From the NCBI GenBank assembly GCA_963749905.1, contig CAVVOF010000003.1, forward strand, positions 310,001 through 374,000: 64,000 nucleotides of DNA, written 5' to 3'. The stretch is from UBA10649 sp963749905. GTDB lineage: Bacteria > Actinomycetota > Actinomycetes > S36-B12. Shown in pieces: positions 51,216-61,419 of the stretch; the first letter of the stretch is position 1, and each line of letters starts with the position of its first letter. The position numbers and the translations under genes were made by a program. A model generated the notes under the pieces. It was not told the origin of the DNA and did no database searches. It saw only the letters and a program-made list of their open reading frames with translations.

Positions 51216-52204
51216 GCTGACAGCCTCACTCGCGGATCGATGACCGCGTAGAGCAGGTCGACGATGATGTTCGCGATCACGATGAACGAGCCGGCCACCA
51301 GCACGACGCCGACGATCACCGGAAGGTCGGAGTCGGTCACCGCGTTGACGGCCAGACGGCCGAGTCCGGGCAGGCTGAAGACGCTCTCGACGATGATGGC
51401 GCCGCCGAGCAGTCCAGCCAGGTCCAGGCCGGCCGCAGTCACGATGGGTGTGAGTCCGGCGCGCAGTCCGTGCTTGCGGATCACCGTCCGCTCGGGCAGG
51501 CCCTTGGCCCGCGCTGTGCGGATGTAGTCCTCGCTCAGCGTCTCGAGCATCTGGTTGCGCGTCAGGCGGATGTAGAAGGCCGCGAAGATCAGGGCCAGCG
51601 TGATCCACGGCAGGATCATCGTCTGGAAGAACTGCACGGGATCCTCGGTCGGCGGCACGTACGACGGGTACGGCAGCAGGCGCCAGCGGATCACGACGAA
51701 GAACAGCAGCAGGAGCCCGATGAAGAACGAGGGGAACGAGTACCCGACGAGGGCGGCGCCGAGGGTCACCTTCTCCTGCCAGCGGCCGCGACGCAGCGCG
51801 GCGTAGATGCCCAGCAGCACGCCGGTGATCATCCAGACGGTGAAGGCGCCGACGGCCAGGTAGATGGTGGTCGGCAGCGCGTCGAGGATGAGTGGCGTGA
51901 CCTCCTCGCCGCGGCGGAAGGAGTAGCCCAGGCAGGGGGCCGCGCAGGTGAAGACCGCGGTGCCGGAGCCGTAGGAGCGGCCTGCGAACAGGCCCTTCAC
52001 GAACTCGACGTACTGCTGCCACAGCGGGAGGTCGAGGCCGAGGCGGACCCGGTTTGCCTCGATGACCTGCGGGGTGCAGTTCTTGCCACAGGTCAGCGCG
52101 GCCGGGTCGGCCGGGAGGGCGCTGAAGAGCAGGAACGTGAAGATGCTCAGCAGGACCAGGATCAAGAACCCGGTCAGCACGCGCCTGATGACGTACGCGG
52201 TCAC
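51212..52204 (-). CDS. dppB: Peptide ABC transporter permease, DppB type
   Basis: A 330-residue permease with six transmembrane helices and the BPD_transp_1 fold: N-terminal RRVLTGFLILVLLSIFTFLL, and the EAA-like loop YIRTARAKGLPERTVIRKHGLR. A periplasmic loop between helices 1 and 2 contains four cysteines (TCGKNC, FTCAAPC), unusual for the family and possibly disulfide-linked. It overlaps dppD by 4 nt. Confidence 0.93.
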   Translation of the reverse strand: MTAYVIRRVLTGFLILVLLSIFTFLLFSALPADPAALTCGKNCTPQVIEANRVRLGLDLPLWQQYVEFVKGLFAGRSYGSGTAVFTCAAPCLGYSFRRGEEVTPLILDALPTTIYLAVGAFTVWMITGVLLGIYAALRRGRWQEKVTLGAALVGYSFPSFFIGLLLLFFVVIRWRLLPYPSYVPPTEDPVQFFQTMILPWITLALIFAAFYIRLTRNQMLETLSEDYIRTARAKGLPERTVIRKHGLRAGLTPIVTAAGLDLAGLLGGAIIVESVFSLPGLGRLAVNAVTDSDLPVIVGVVLVAGSFIVIANIIVDLLYAVIDPRVRLSA

Positions 52205-52267
52205 GTCAGTGTCGTCCTCTACTTGGTCAGGGGGCGGTCGGACGCCGGTGGGCCGGTCCGACCGTGA

Positions 52268-52303
52268 TGGTGGCTCCGGGAGTCGAGACTCCCGGAGCCA
52301 CCA
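52268..52303. terminator. Hairpin between the solute-binding protein and permease genes
   Basis: Perfect 16-bp arms (TGGTGGCTCCGGGAGT) around CGAG lie 12 nt past the binding-protein stop and 64 nt before the permease start. It likely acts as an attenuator or mRNA stabiliser that keeps the binding protein in excess. Confidence 0.78.
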
Positions 52304-52314
52304 CGGTCACACTC

Positions 52315-54075
52315 TTACTGCATGACGTACAGGTCGCCGAATGCCAGCGAGCCGTACGCATCCCAGAGGTAGCCGTTTCCGATCTTCGAACCCCACAGGG
52401 CCTGGGCCTTGCCGAAGAGGTGCGGGATGACCCACGCGTTCTCCATGGCGGCCTTGTTGGCCTCCTGCCACGCCACGCCCTGGGCCTGGCGGTCGAGGAT
52501 CTTCAGGGCGTCCTGGAGCTGCGCCTCGTAGGCGTCGTCCACGACCTGGCTGAGGTTGAAGCCACCGGTCTGCCCGAAGAGCTCGGGAAGGACCGTCGAG
52601 GCGTTCAGCCAGTCCGGACCCCAGCCAGAGCGCATGAGCTCCTTGGCCTGCTCCGGATCGAACACGATGCCGTAGTACTGACCCGGCTCGATCGGCTCGA
52701 GCGCCACGTTGATCCCGGCCAGCGCCATCGACGACTGGATCGCAGCAGCGATCTTCTCGTCAACGGGGTTGTTCGGGAACTGGTAGGTCAGGTCGGGCAT
52801 CGGCTCGCCCGACTCCTCGATGAGCTTCTTGGCCAGCTCAACGTTGCCCTCGACCGGGATCACGTCGCCGTACATGCCGTCCCAGATGCCCGAGGGGGCG
52901 TAGTCGGTCGGCAGGTTGGGCTTCACGACGCCGTCGGCACGCTCGCCGGCGAAGTCGCCACCACGCGCGGCGATGTACTGCGCGTTGTTCATCGCTGCCA
53001 CGATCGCCTGACGGTGCTTGAGGTTCGGCAGGAGCGTGGTGTTGATGGCGGTGTAGCGCACGTACGGGTCGTAGCCGTTGTACGTGCGGCCCTCGAAGCG
53101 AGGATCACCCGCGGTGAAGACGGCCGCGAGGTTCTCCGGCTGGAGGTTGCCGTACGCGATGGTGGCCTGGTCCTCAGGCGCATCGGCGATCAGCCGCTGA
53201 TCGATGGCGGCCGGATCCTGGGCGAACTCGACCACGATCTGGTCGGGGTACGCCGGACGGTAGTCGTCGGAGTCCGGGGTCCAGTTCTCGTTGCGGTCCA
53301 GGACCATCTTCTGGCCCTTGGTGTACTCGGTGATCTTGTACGGGCCGGTCGAGACGACGGCGTCGTCGTAGGTCTCGCCGGTGTCCTTGGCGGCCGGGAC
53401 CGGCGCGAACGCCGGCAGGGTCACCGTGTAGTTGAAGTCCGCAACCGAGCGGCCGAGGTTGAAGGTGATGGTCTTGCCGTCCTCGGAGCACTGCACGGCA
53501 GCGTCGTAGGCGGCCGTGTCATTGCCCTCGGTGACGTACGGACCCTTGTAGACGGAGCTGCCGTCTTCAGCCTTCGGGATGTCCAGGTACGAGATCGCGT
53601 ACGTGGGCCCGTCGGTGATGATGTCCTGCGCGAAGGTACGGGAAACGCCGTACTTCACATCGGCGCAGGTGACCGGCGTGCCGTCCTCGAAGGCAACGCC
53701 ATCACGGATGGTGAAGGACCAGCTCGTCGCATCCTCGTTGGCGGTACCGGTGTCGGTAGCCATGTCCGCGATGAGCTCGGTACCGGCCGCGCCCTCCGCG
53801 TACTTGTACTGGGTCAGCGTACGGGTGGTGTATCCGCTGAAGAATGCGATGTCGGCGCCGGTGTACATGCGCTGCGGGTCGACATGCTGCCACTGCTCGG
53901 CGTTGGTCAGCATCGTGATGGTGCCGCCCGCTGTGCCGCCGTCGCTGCCCGCTGCACCGCTGGCAGCGGCGCTTTCCTCGGAGCTGCTGTCGCCTCCGCC
54001 GCAGGCCGCGAGCACGAGAGCGCCCACTGTCGCAACTGCCGCCAGGCGCAGGCCCCTATTGATGGCCTTACCCAT
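52315..54075 (-). CDS. Peptide ABC transporter substrate-binding lipoprotein
   Basis: A 586-residue extracellular family 5 solute-binding lipoprotein. The signal peptide MGKAINRGLRLAAVATVGAL ends in lipobox LAAC with lipidated C25, then a Ser/Gly-rich linker. The SBP_bac_5 core contains FTIRDGVAFEDGTPVTCADVKYG, GPYKITEYTKGQKMVL and NSLGFxxDN-like blocks. AAGGAGG lies 6 nt before the ATG at 54075. It lies between the two permease genes, dppC upstream and dppB downstream. Confidence 0.94.
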   Translation of the reverse strand: MGKAINRGLRLAAVATVGALVLAACGGGDSSSEESAAASGAAGSDGGTAGGTITMLTNAEQWQHVDPQRMYTGADIAFFSGYTTRTLTQYKYAEGAAGTELIADMATDTGTANEDATSWSFTIRDGVAFEDGTPVTCADVKYGVSRTFAQDIITDGPTYAISYLDIPKAEDGSSVYKGPYVTEGNDTAAYDAAVQCSEDGKTITFNLGRSVADFNYTVTLPAFAPVPAAKDTGETYDDAVVSTGPYKITEYTKGQKMVLDRNENWTPDSDDYRPAYPDQIVVEFAQDPAAIDQRLIADAPEDQATIAYGNLQPENLAAVFTAGDPRFEGRTYNGYDPYVRYTAINTTLLPNLKHRQAIVAAMNNAQYIAARGGDFAGERADGVVKPNLPTDYAPSGIWDGMYGDVIPVEGNVELAKKLIEESGEPMPDLTYQFPNNPVDEKIAAAIQSSMALAGINVALEPIEPGQYYGIVFDPEQAKELMRSGWGPDWLNASTVLPELFGQTGGFNLSQVVDDAYEAQLQDALKILDRQAQGVAWQEANKAAMENAWVIPHLFGKAQALWGSKIGNGYLWDAYGSLAFGDLYVMQ

Positions 54076-54183
54076 GTGTTTCCTCCTTGTCGCGGTCGCA
54101 CGGGTGCGCGACCTTGCTCCGGCCATGAAGACCGGTAACCGCTCTGTTCGAGCGGCAGTCTGTGGGGGTCCGACGCGTTGTCG

Positions 54184-55176
54184 TCATCGGGCGTTCCTCC
54201 CGGTGCGCGGGTCCAGGGCGTCGCGGACGGCGTCGCCGAAGACGTTGAACGCGTAGACGACGATGAACAGCGCCGTACCGGGGATGAAGAGGTAGGTCGG
54301 GACAACCGCGAAGTAGCGCACCGAGTCGGCCAGCATCTTGCCCCAGGACGGCGTCGGCTCCACGATGCCGACACCGAGGTAGGCCAGTGCGGCTTCGGCC
54401 GCGATCAGCGTGGGCAGCGAGATGGTCACGTAGACGATGATCGGCGCCCACAGGTTCGGCAGGACCTCGCGGAACAGGATCCGTCGCGTTGGGGCACCGT
54501 TCGCGACGGCGGCCTCGACGAACTCCCGCTCACGCAGGCTCAGCACCTGTCCGCGGATGAGGCGGGCGAGGTACGGCCAGCCGAAGAAGGTGAAGACGAC
54601 GATCAGGTAGAGCATGCGCGAGAGTTCCTCGCTGACGCCCATCGCGGTGAGGCGCTGCGTGAGCACGGGGCCGAGGGCCAGGGCCATCAGGAGGAACGGG
54701 AACGCGAGCAGCAGGTCGGTGGTCCGCCCGATGATGGTGTCGATCCAGCCGCCCTTGTAGCCGGCGATGATCCCGATGGTCGTGCCGACGAGCGCGATGA
54801 GCACGACGGACGTGCACGCGATGAACAGGGACACGCGAGCGCCGTAGAGGAGGCGGGCCAGCAGATCGCGACCGGTCAGTGGCTCGACGCCGAGGGGGTG
54901 GTCGAGCGAGGCACCGCCCCACGGGCCGGCCGGCAGGCTGCCCTGGGCCGGGTCGAGGACGGTGAGGTCGAAGTCGTAGGGGTTCACGCCGAGCAGTGCC
55001 GTGATCACCGGGGCCAGGAGGGCGGTCAGGAAGATCACCACGAGCAGCCACATGGCGAACATGGCCGCCTTGTCGCGCTTGAGGCGGCGCCAGGCCAGTT
55101 GTCGCAGGGACAAGCCGGTGAACGCCTCGGGAGCCGCGCCAGGAGTCGGAAGAGCGTCAGCGCTGAGTGTGCTCAC
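54184..55176 (-). CDS. dppC: Peptide ABC transporter permease, DppC type
   Basis: A 330-residue permease with an N-terminal OppC_N segment (AWRRLKRDKAAMFAMWLLVV) and six transmembrane helices. The conserved loop FVEAAVANGAPTRRILFREVLP contacts the ATPases. It is the first gene of the leftward operon dppC, binding protein, dppB, dppD, dppF. The start is a GTG; no strong ribosome binding site is evident, so its true start may differ by a few codons. Confidence 0.92.
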   Translation of the reverse strand: MSTLSADALPTPGAAPEAFTGLSLRQLAWRRLKRDKAAMFAMWLLVVIFLTALLAPVITALLGVNPYDFDLTVLDPAQGSLPAGPWGGASLDHPLGVEPLTGRDLLARLLYGARVSLFIACTSVVLIALVGTTIGIIAGYKGGWIDTIIGRTTDLLLAFPFLLMALALGPVLTQRLTAMGVSEELSRMLYLIVVFTFFGWPYLARLIRGQVLSLREREFVEAAVANGAPTRRILFREVLPNLWAPIIVYVTISLPTLIAAEAALAYLGVGIVEPTPSWGKMLADSVRYFAVVPTYLFIPGTALFIVVYAFNVFGDAVRDALDPRTGRNAR

Positions 55177-55463
55177 GTGCTCACCTGGGCTCTCGGCTGA
55201 TCGGGACGGCCTGAGCCGTGCGCGGGCGTGTTCGGATGCCGTGCCCTCACAGGCTGGCCGCCTGAGGTTACGTCATGGTGACCGGCGAGTAACAACGCAT
55301 TCCGCACCTGCGCGGGTTTAGTCGCCAAATCGTGACCTTCACATGTGCGCAACCGCCGTTCGGCCGGACGACGTCCGGCAGATCGGCGCGACGGGACAAC
55401 GTTGTCCGGGGCGGCAAGCCCTACGACGCAGGAATGTCGGAGGTCCTAGAACCTGCCCACCAA
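55177..55463. promoter_or_regulatory. Promoter region of the peptide transporter operon with two palindromes
   Basis: No gene is seen here. Two palindromes stand out: GCCGGAC-gac-GTCCGGC (55363-55379) and GGACAACGTTGTCC (55394-55407, perfect), 30 bp apart centre to centre. They could be operators for dppC transcription or relics of repeats. Confidence 0.45.
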
Positions 55464-55466
55464 CCT

Positions 55467-55528
55467 CGCGAGTGTGCGCTCGTCGTCGCTTTGGCGTACC
55501 GCAAAGCGACGACGAGCGCACACTCGCG
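55467..55528. terminator. Terminator hairpin of typA, repeat family A copy 3
   Basis: Perfect 27-nt arms (55467-55493 and 55502-55528) with an 8-nt loop begin 7 nt past the typA stop. The arm CGCGAGTGTGCGCTCGTCGTCG is identical to that of the copy at 22485-22560. Confidence 0.85.
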
Positions 55529-55535
55529 GAGGCTT

Positions 55536-57395
<1,860 letters not shown>

Positions 57396-57401
57396 CCCCG
57401 A

Positions 57402-57407
57402 ACCCTA
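57402..57407 (-). promoter_or_regulatory. Leaderless -10 hexamer TAGGGT of typA
   Basis: On the minus strand TAGGGT ends 6 nt before the typA GTG, with no Shine-Dalgarno sequence. Confidence 0.6.
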
Positions 57408-57449
57408 GAGGGCCGCACCGGTGCCACTGAAATCGCGAAAGGTCCCGCC

Positions 57450-58070
57450 ATGGTCTTCTACGCCGACATTCCGGCTCGTCGCGCACGCCAGCTGCTGGGC
57501 GATCTGTGGCTGATCGTGTGGTCACTCCTCTGGATCTGGGTCGCGATCCGGCTGCACGAGCTGATCATGAACCTGGCCGCGCCGGGACTGGCGATCGCTG
57601 AGGGCGCAACCGACCTGGCGGGCAACATCTCGTCGGCGGGCGACTCGATCAGCCAGGTGCCTCTCGTCGGAGACACACTGGGGGCGCCGTTCGACGGGAT
57701 GAGCGCGGCGGCACTGTCCATCGCGGACGCGGGGCAGGCAACCGCCGACGCTGTCGCCCTGCTGGCCCGATTCCTCTCCATCAGCCTCGCGGTGCTGGCG
57801 ATCATGTCGTTCGCGGTGTTCTGGGTGCCGATCCGGATCGCGTTCATCCGACGCGCCACCGCCGCCCGGCAGTTCGTCGACGCGAACGAGGACCTGGACC
57901 TGTTCGCGCTGCGGGCGATGGCGCGTCAGCCGCTGCACGTCCTGGCGCGGATCAGCGATGACCCCGCAGGGGCGTGGCGGCGGCAGGACCGGGAGATCAT
58001 CGACGCGCTCGCCGCGCTGGAACTGCGGGAGGAAGGCCTGCGCCCGCCGTCTCCGCTGCCACTAGCCTGA
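57450..58070 (+). CDS. Integral membrane protein of unknown function
   Basis: A 206-residue protein with two strong transmembrane helices (LLGDLWLIVWSLLWIWVAIRL near residues 15-35 and FLSISLAVLAIMSFAVFWVPIRI near 110-132). They flank a ~70-residue presumably external segment, and the C-terminal domain is cytoplasmic and charged. No family is recognised. GAAAGG lies upstream of the ATG at 57450. The stop TGA overlaps the -10 hexamer of the next gene, with 4 nt between genes. A cell-envelope role is possible but unsupported. Confidence 0.75.
   Translation: MVFYADIPARRARQLLGDLWLIVWSLLWIWVAIRLHELIMNLAAPGLAIAEGATDLAGNISSAGDSISQVPLVGDTLGAPFDGMSAAALSIADAGQATADAVALLARFLSISLAVLAIMSFAVFWVPIRIAFIRRATAARQFVDANEDLDLFALRAMARQPLHVLARISDDPAGAWRRQDREIIDALAALELREEGLRPPSPLPLA
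58063..58068 (+). promoter_or_regulatory. Leaderless -10 hexamer TAGCCT
   Basis: TAGCCT ends 6 nt before the ATG at 58075 and overlaps the last codons and stop of the upstream gene. Confidence 0.58.
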
Positions 58071-58074
58071 AACG

Positions 58075-59199
58075 ATGGCGATCGATACCGAGACGCTCGT
58101 CATCGGGGCGAGCGCATCGGGCCTCGCCACTGCGGCGAGCCTGCGGGCACGCGGTGCGTCGTTCGAACTGCTCGAGGCGACCGCCGCCGTCGGCAGCACG
58201 TGGCGTCATCACTACGACCGCCTTCACCTGCACACCCCCAAGTCGAGCTCGGCGCTGCCGGGCCTGCCCATGCCGTCGTGGTGGCCGCGCTACCCCTCGC
58301 GCGACCAGGTCGTGCAGTACCTCGAGAAGTACTGCGAGGTGAACCGCCTGAGTCCGTGGTTCGGCCAGGAGGTCACGAGCGTCGTGCGCCGTGACGGGGC
58401 CTGGGTTGCGAGCACAGCGGGCCGTGAGTGGTCGGCACGCAACATCGTGATCGCGACCGGCGCCGCGCGCGTGCCGGTGCGCCCGTCCTGGCCCGGCATG
58501 GACGCGTACGGCGGCACGGTCATGCACTCCAGCGAGTACGTCAACGGCGAGCCGTGGCGAGGACGGACCGTCGTGGTGGTCGGCTTCGGCAACTCGGCCT
58601 GCGAACAAGCGATCGACCTGGTCGAGCACGGCGCGCATCCGCACCTGTCCGTCCGGTCCGCCGTCAACGTGGTGCCGCGCGATGTCCTCGGCGTGGTGCC
58701 GGTTCTCCAACTGGCCATCCTCATGCGCCGGCTCCCCACGCCGGTCGCCGACGCCCTGGGCGCGCCCCTCGTCCGCCTGACCATCGGCGACATCACCAAA
58801 CTCGGCCTGCGCAAGCTCCCCTACGGACCGAACACCCAGATCGCGCGCGATCACCATGTCCCGATGCTCGACATCGGCACGATCGACCACATCCGCGCCG
58901 GACGAATCGGCGTGCACGGTGACATCGCGCGCTTCACCGATCGTGCGGTCGTCTTCGAGGACGGCACGACGCTCGAGGTCGACGCGGTCGTGCTGGCTAC
59001 TGGCTACCGGCCTGGCATCCCCGACTTCCTGCCGGACTGGAAGCAGGTATGCGACGAGGACGGTCGGCCAACGGTGTCTGGAGGCCCCACACGCCTCCCG
59101 GGCCTCTACTTCTGCGGCATGTACGTGTCGCCGTCGGGAATGCTGCGCGAGGCCGGCATCGAGGCGAAGGCGATCGCCCGCTCCATCAGCCCTTGGTGA
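58075..59199 (+). CDS. NAD(P)/FAD-dependent monooxygenase, YUC/FMO-like
   Basis: A 374-residue flavin-containing monooxygenase-like protein. The FAD motif is VIGASASGLATAASL, in which Ser and Ala replace two glycines. The NADPH motif is VVVVGFGNSACEQAIDL near residue 165. Between them lies FMO-like LHLHTPKSSSALPGLPMP. The ATGYRPG motif near residue 310 is typical of this group. Bacterial relatives oxygenate nitrogen, sulfur or carbonyl substrates. The gene overlaps the convergent DUF1707 gene by 14 bp at its 3' end. Confidence 0.87.
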   Translation: MAIDTETLVIGASASGLATAASLRARGASFELLEATAAVGSTWRHHYDRLHLHTPKSSSALPGLPMPSWWPRYPSRDQVVQYLEKYCEVNRLSPWFGQEVTSVVRRDGAWVASTAGREWSARNIVIATGAARVPVRPSWPGMDAYGGTVMHSSEYVNGEPWRGRTVVVVGFGNSACEQAIDLVEHGAHPHLSVRSAVNVVPRDVLGVVPVLQLAILMRRLPTPVADALGAPLVRLTIGDITKLGLRKLPYGPNTQIARDHHVPMLDIGTIDHIRAGRIGVHGDIARFTDRAVVFEDGTTLEVDAVVLATGYRPGIPDFLPDWKQVCDEDGRPTVSGGPTRLPGLYFCGMYVSPSGMLREAGIEAKAIARSISPW

Positions 59200-59887
59200 T
59201 GCCCCACTTGTGGGGCTTCTTCGGGCGGCGGATCTCGACGCCCCCGAAGATGGCCGCGCCCTTGACGACGAGCACCGGAGCGTCCGGCTGACCCGCGTCC
59301 TTCGGCACCTCTGAGCCGCCGAAGATGCCGACGACCTCGTTGCGCACGAGCATCCCGTCGGGCACCACGATCTCGAGTCCACCGAACAGGCAGACGGTCG
59401 TGATGACCGTCTCGCGCGAGGTCAGCACTGCCTCGGTGAGGTCGATCTGCCCACCGCCGAAGATGCACACCGCCTGCGCCTCCGCGGGCACCGTCCACGA
59501 GCCGGCCCGCTCGAACGCGCCGAACACCGCGATCATCGAGTTGTCGTTCGGCGCCGTCAGACCGCTGTTGACGACGATGCCGCCGTCGGTCCGCCGCCCG
59601 CCCGCCTGACCCGGGGATGGATCCGGCGCGATCGCGTTCGGCGTGGGGATGGCCAGCGTGCCCGGCGGCACCGGCAGGTCCCGCATGACGGGGATCAGCT
59701 CGCCGTACGTCTGGGCCCGGTAGGCCTCCTCGAGCCGCTCCTCGTGCTCGACCGGGGTCAGCCGCCCCTCGATGAACGCCTCGCGCAGGATGCCGGCGAC
59801 CTTCTCCCGATCGGCGTCCGACGCCCGCATCCGCATGGCCTGGGCCACGGGGTCCTCGGACGGCTCCGCGGGGAGGTTCTCGGTCAC
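59186..59887 (-). CDS. DUF1707 and LiaF-like (DUF2154) domain protein
   Basis: A 233-residue protein. The N-terminal DUF1707 helical domain (MRASDADREKVAGILREAF...LTPVEHEERLEEAY, residues ~17-60) is followed by a proline-rich linker. The C-terminal beta-rich domain of the cell-wall-active antibiotic response (LiaF/DUF2154) kind carries repeated phrases such as VFGAFERAGSW, IFGGGQIDLT, LFGGLEIVVP and IFGGVEIRRP. No membrane helix is present. A role in envelope stress sensing is plausible from homology. The GTG start is leaderless (TAGCCT, 6 nt). Confidence 0.88.
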   Translation of the reverse strand: MTENLPAEPSEDPVAQAMRMRASDADREKVAGILREAFIEGRLTPVEHEERLEEAYRAQTYGELIPVMRDLPVPPGTLAIPTPNAIAPDPSPGQAGGRRTDGGIVVNSGLTAPNDNSMIAVFGAFERAGSWTVPAEAQAVCIFGGGQIDLTEAVLTSRETVITTVCLFGGLEIVVPDGMLVRNEVVGIFGGSEVPKDAGQPDAPVLVVKGAAIFGGVEIRRPKKPHKWGITKG

Positions 59888-59893
59888 GGCTCG

Positions 59894-59899
59894 AGGCTA
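59894..59899 (-). promoter_or_regulatory. Leaderless -10 hexamer TAGCCT
   Basis: On the minus strand TAGCCT ends 6 nt before the GTG at 59887. Confidence 0.6.
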
Positions 59900-60014
59900 C
59901 CGACTCCAAGGGTTGCGATGCCCGTGTCCGTCCGTTCACCCGACCGTCCACCCGCCGTTCAGCGAGCCCTAGTTGATTCGTCCCACCCAACTTCCGTCCG
60001 AGGAGGACACCCGA

Positions 60015-61283
60015 ATGCGACGCATGACCCGAGCCCTGGCCCTTGCCGCCCCCGCGTGCCTGATCGCCGCAACCCTCATCTCCGCGAGCGCCAACGCGGC
60101 TCCCGCCCTCAAGGTCACGACCGGCAGCGATGACGGAGCCGGCTCTCTGCGCCAGGCGATCGAGGCAGCGAGCAGTGCAGGCGGCGGCACCATCGTCGTG
60201 TCGAACGGCGTCGGGACGATCGAGCTGCAGGCCGAGGTGACGTACACCGGCACGGGCCCGCTCACCATTCAGGGCGCGGGCGCGACCGTCACCGCCGATG
60301 ACGAAGGCGGGCCGTTCCACCTCGTGCGCACGACGGGCGGTGGAGCCTTGACGATTCGCGACCTGACGCTGACCGGCGCCGACGGCGCTGGGCTCGTCGT
60401 CGAGGTGCCGACAGCGGCCACCACGGATCAGGTGGTCAGCCTCGTCAACGTCGTCGCGTCGGACAACGCCCTCAACGGGGTGTACGTGGACGACTGCGAG
60501 ACGGACCTCGCCGCCGAGGCTCCGGCCCAGTGCGATGACGACGGTAGCGGCTCCGCCGCGGGCGTGGTGCTCGACCTCAACCGCACCACCATCAGCAGCA
60601 ACGGCTTCCGCGGTCCCGACGACTTCGACGGCATTCGCGTGAATGAGCGCGGTGCCGGGTCGATCACCGCCACCTTCGTCAACTCGGACGTGATCGAGAA
60701 CGCGGCCGACGGCATCGAGCTCGACGAGGACGAGACCGGCGGGGTCACGCTCAAGGTCCGGGGTGGCGAGTTCCTGTCCAACGGCTCCCAGCCGCAGCTG
60801 CCGTCGGATCTCGAGGATGCCATCGACATCGATGAGCGGGGAGACGGCAACGTCGACACGGACCTCGTCGGCGTGACCGTCAAGGACAGCCGCGACGAGA
60901 ACCTGGACTTCAACGAGATGGGCAGTGGCGACCTGATCAGCAGGCTCCAGCAGGTGACCATCGACAACGCGACAGGCGGCCGCGGCTACGACCTCGAGGA
61001 GGGGGACGAAGGCTCCCTGTTCGCCACGGTCACCAATGTCGTGATCACGAACAGCGACTCGGACGGCATGCGCGCCCAGGAGCGCGGCGACGGCGACCTG
61101 ACGGTCGACGTCAACCAGAGTCGGTTCGTCGACAACGGCGAGGCTGGGCTCGAAGTCGATCAGCGCGGCGGCGGGGTGGGCGCAGCGACCGTCAAGAACT
61201 CGGCCTTCGAGGGCAACGACGAGGCCATCGAGGACGACGGCGACGCGACGACGGTCACCCTGATCAACGTCACCGGGGCCTGA
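60015..61283 (+). CDS. Secreted acidic right-handed beta-helix protein
   Basis: A 422-residue exported protein. A Sec signal peptide (RALALAAPACLIAATLISAS) is probably cleaved after ANA near residue 28. An opening typical of beta-helix proteins follows (TTGSDDGAGSLRQAIEAASS). From about residue 205 to the end there are repeating units of roughly 30-40 residues containing DGI.V.ERG.G, DAIDIDERGDG, DGMRAQERGDG and AGLEVDQRGGG. The protein is strongly acidic and aspartate-rich, suggesting calcium binding or a surface role. No catalytic site is recognised. GAGGAGG precedes the ATG. Confidence 0.85.
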   Translation: MRRMTRALALAAPACLIAATLISASANAAPALKVTTGSDDGAGSLRQAIEAASSAGGGTIVVSNGVGTIELQAEVTYTGTGPLTIQGAGATVTADDEGGPFHLVRTTGGGALTIRDLTLTGADGAGLVVEVPTAATTDQVVSLVNVVASDNALNGVYVDDCETDLAAEAPAQCDDDGSGSAAGVVLDLNRTTISSNGFRGPDDFDGIRVNERGAGSITATFVNSDVIENAADGIELDEDETGGVTLKVRGGEFLSNGSQPQLPSDLEDAIDIDERGDGNVDTDLVGVTVKDSRDENLDFNEMGSGDLISRLQQVTIDNATGGRGYDLEEGDEGSLFATVTNVVITNSDSDGMRAQERGDGDLTVDVNQSRFVDNGEAGLEVDQRGGGVGAATVKNSAFEGNDEAIEDDGDATTVTLINVTGA

Positions 61284-61299
61284 CCGGAGCGAGCACGTT

Positions 61300-61333
61300 G
61301 CGTGGGTTGGGGTGCCGCCACCCCAACCCACGC
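61300..61333. terminator. First of two tandem hairpins
   Basis: Perfect 15-nt arms (GCGTGGGTTGGGGTG, 61300-61314 and 61319-61333) with a 4-nt loop, 16 nt past the beta-helix gene stop, between convergent genes. Confidence 0.85.
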
Positions 61334-61337
61334 TTCT

Positions 61338-61407
61338 CCCCGTCTGTCTTGAGGTTGGTGGTCGGAAACCGGCCCGATTGCGACCACCAACCTCAAGACG
61401 GACGGGG
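61338..61407. terminator. Second of two tandem hairpins
   Basis: 27-nt arms (61338-61364 and 61381-61407; core GTCTTGAGGTTGGTGGTCG) with one G-U-type mismatch and a 16-nt loop, ending 12 nt from the convergent gene's stop. It probably terminates that gene. Confidence 0.83.
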
Positions 61408-61419
61408 AGGGTAGGCGGG

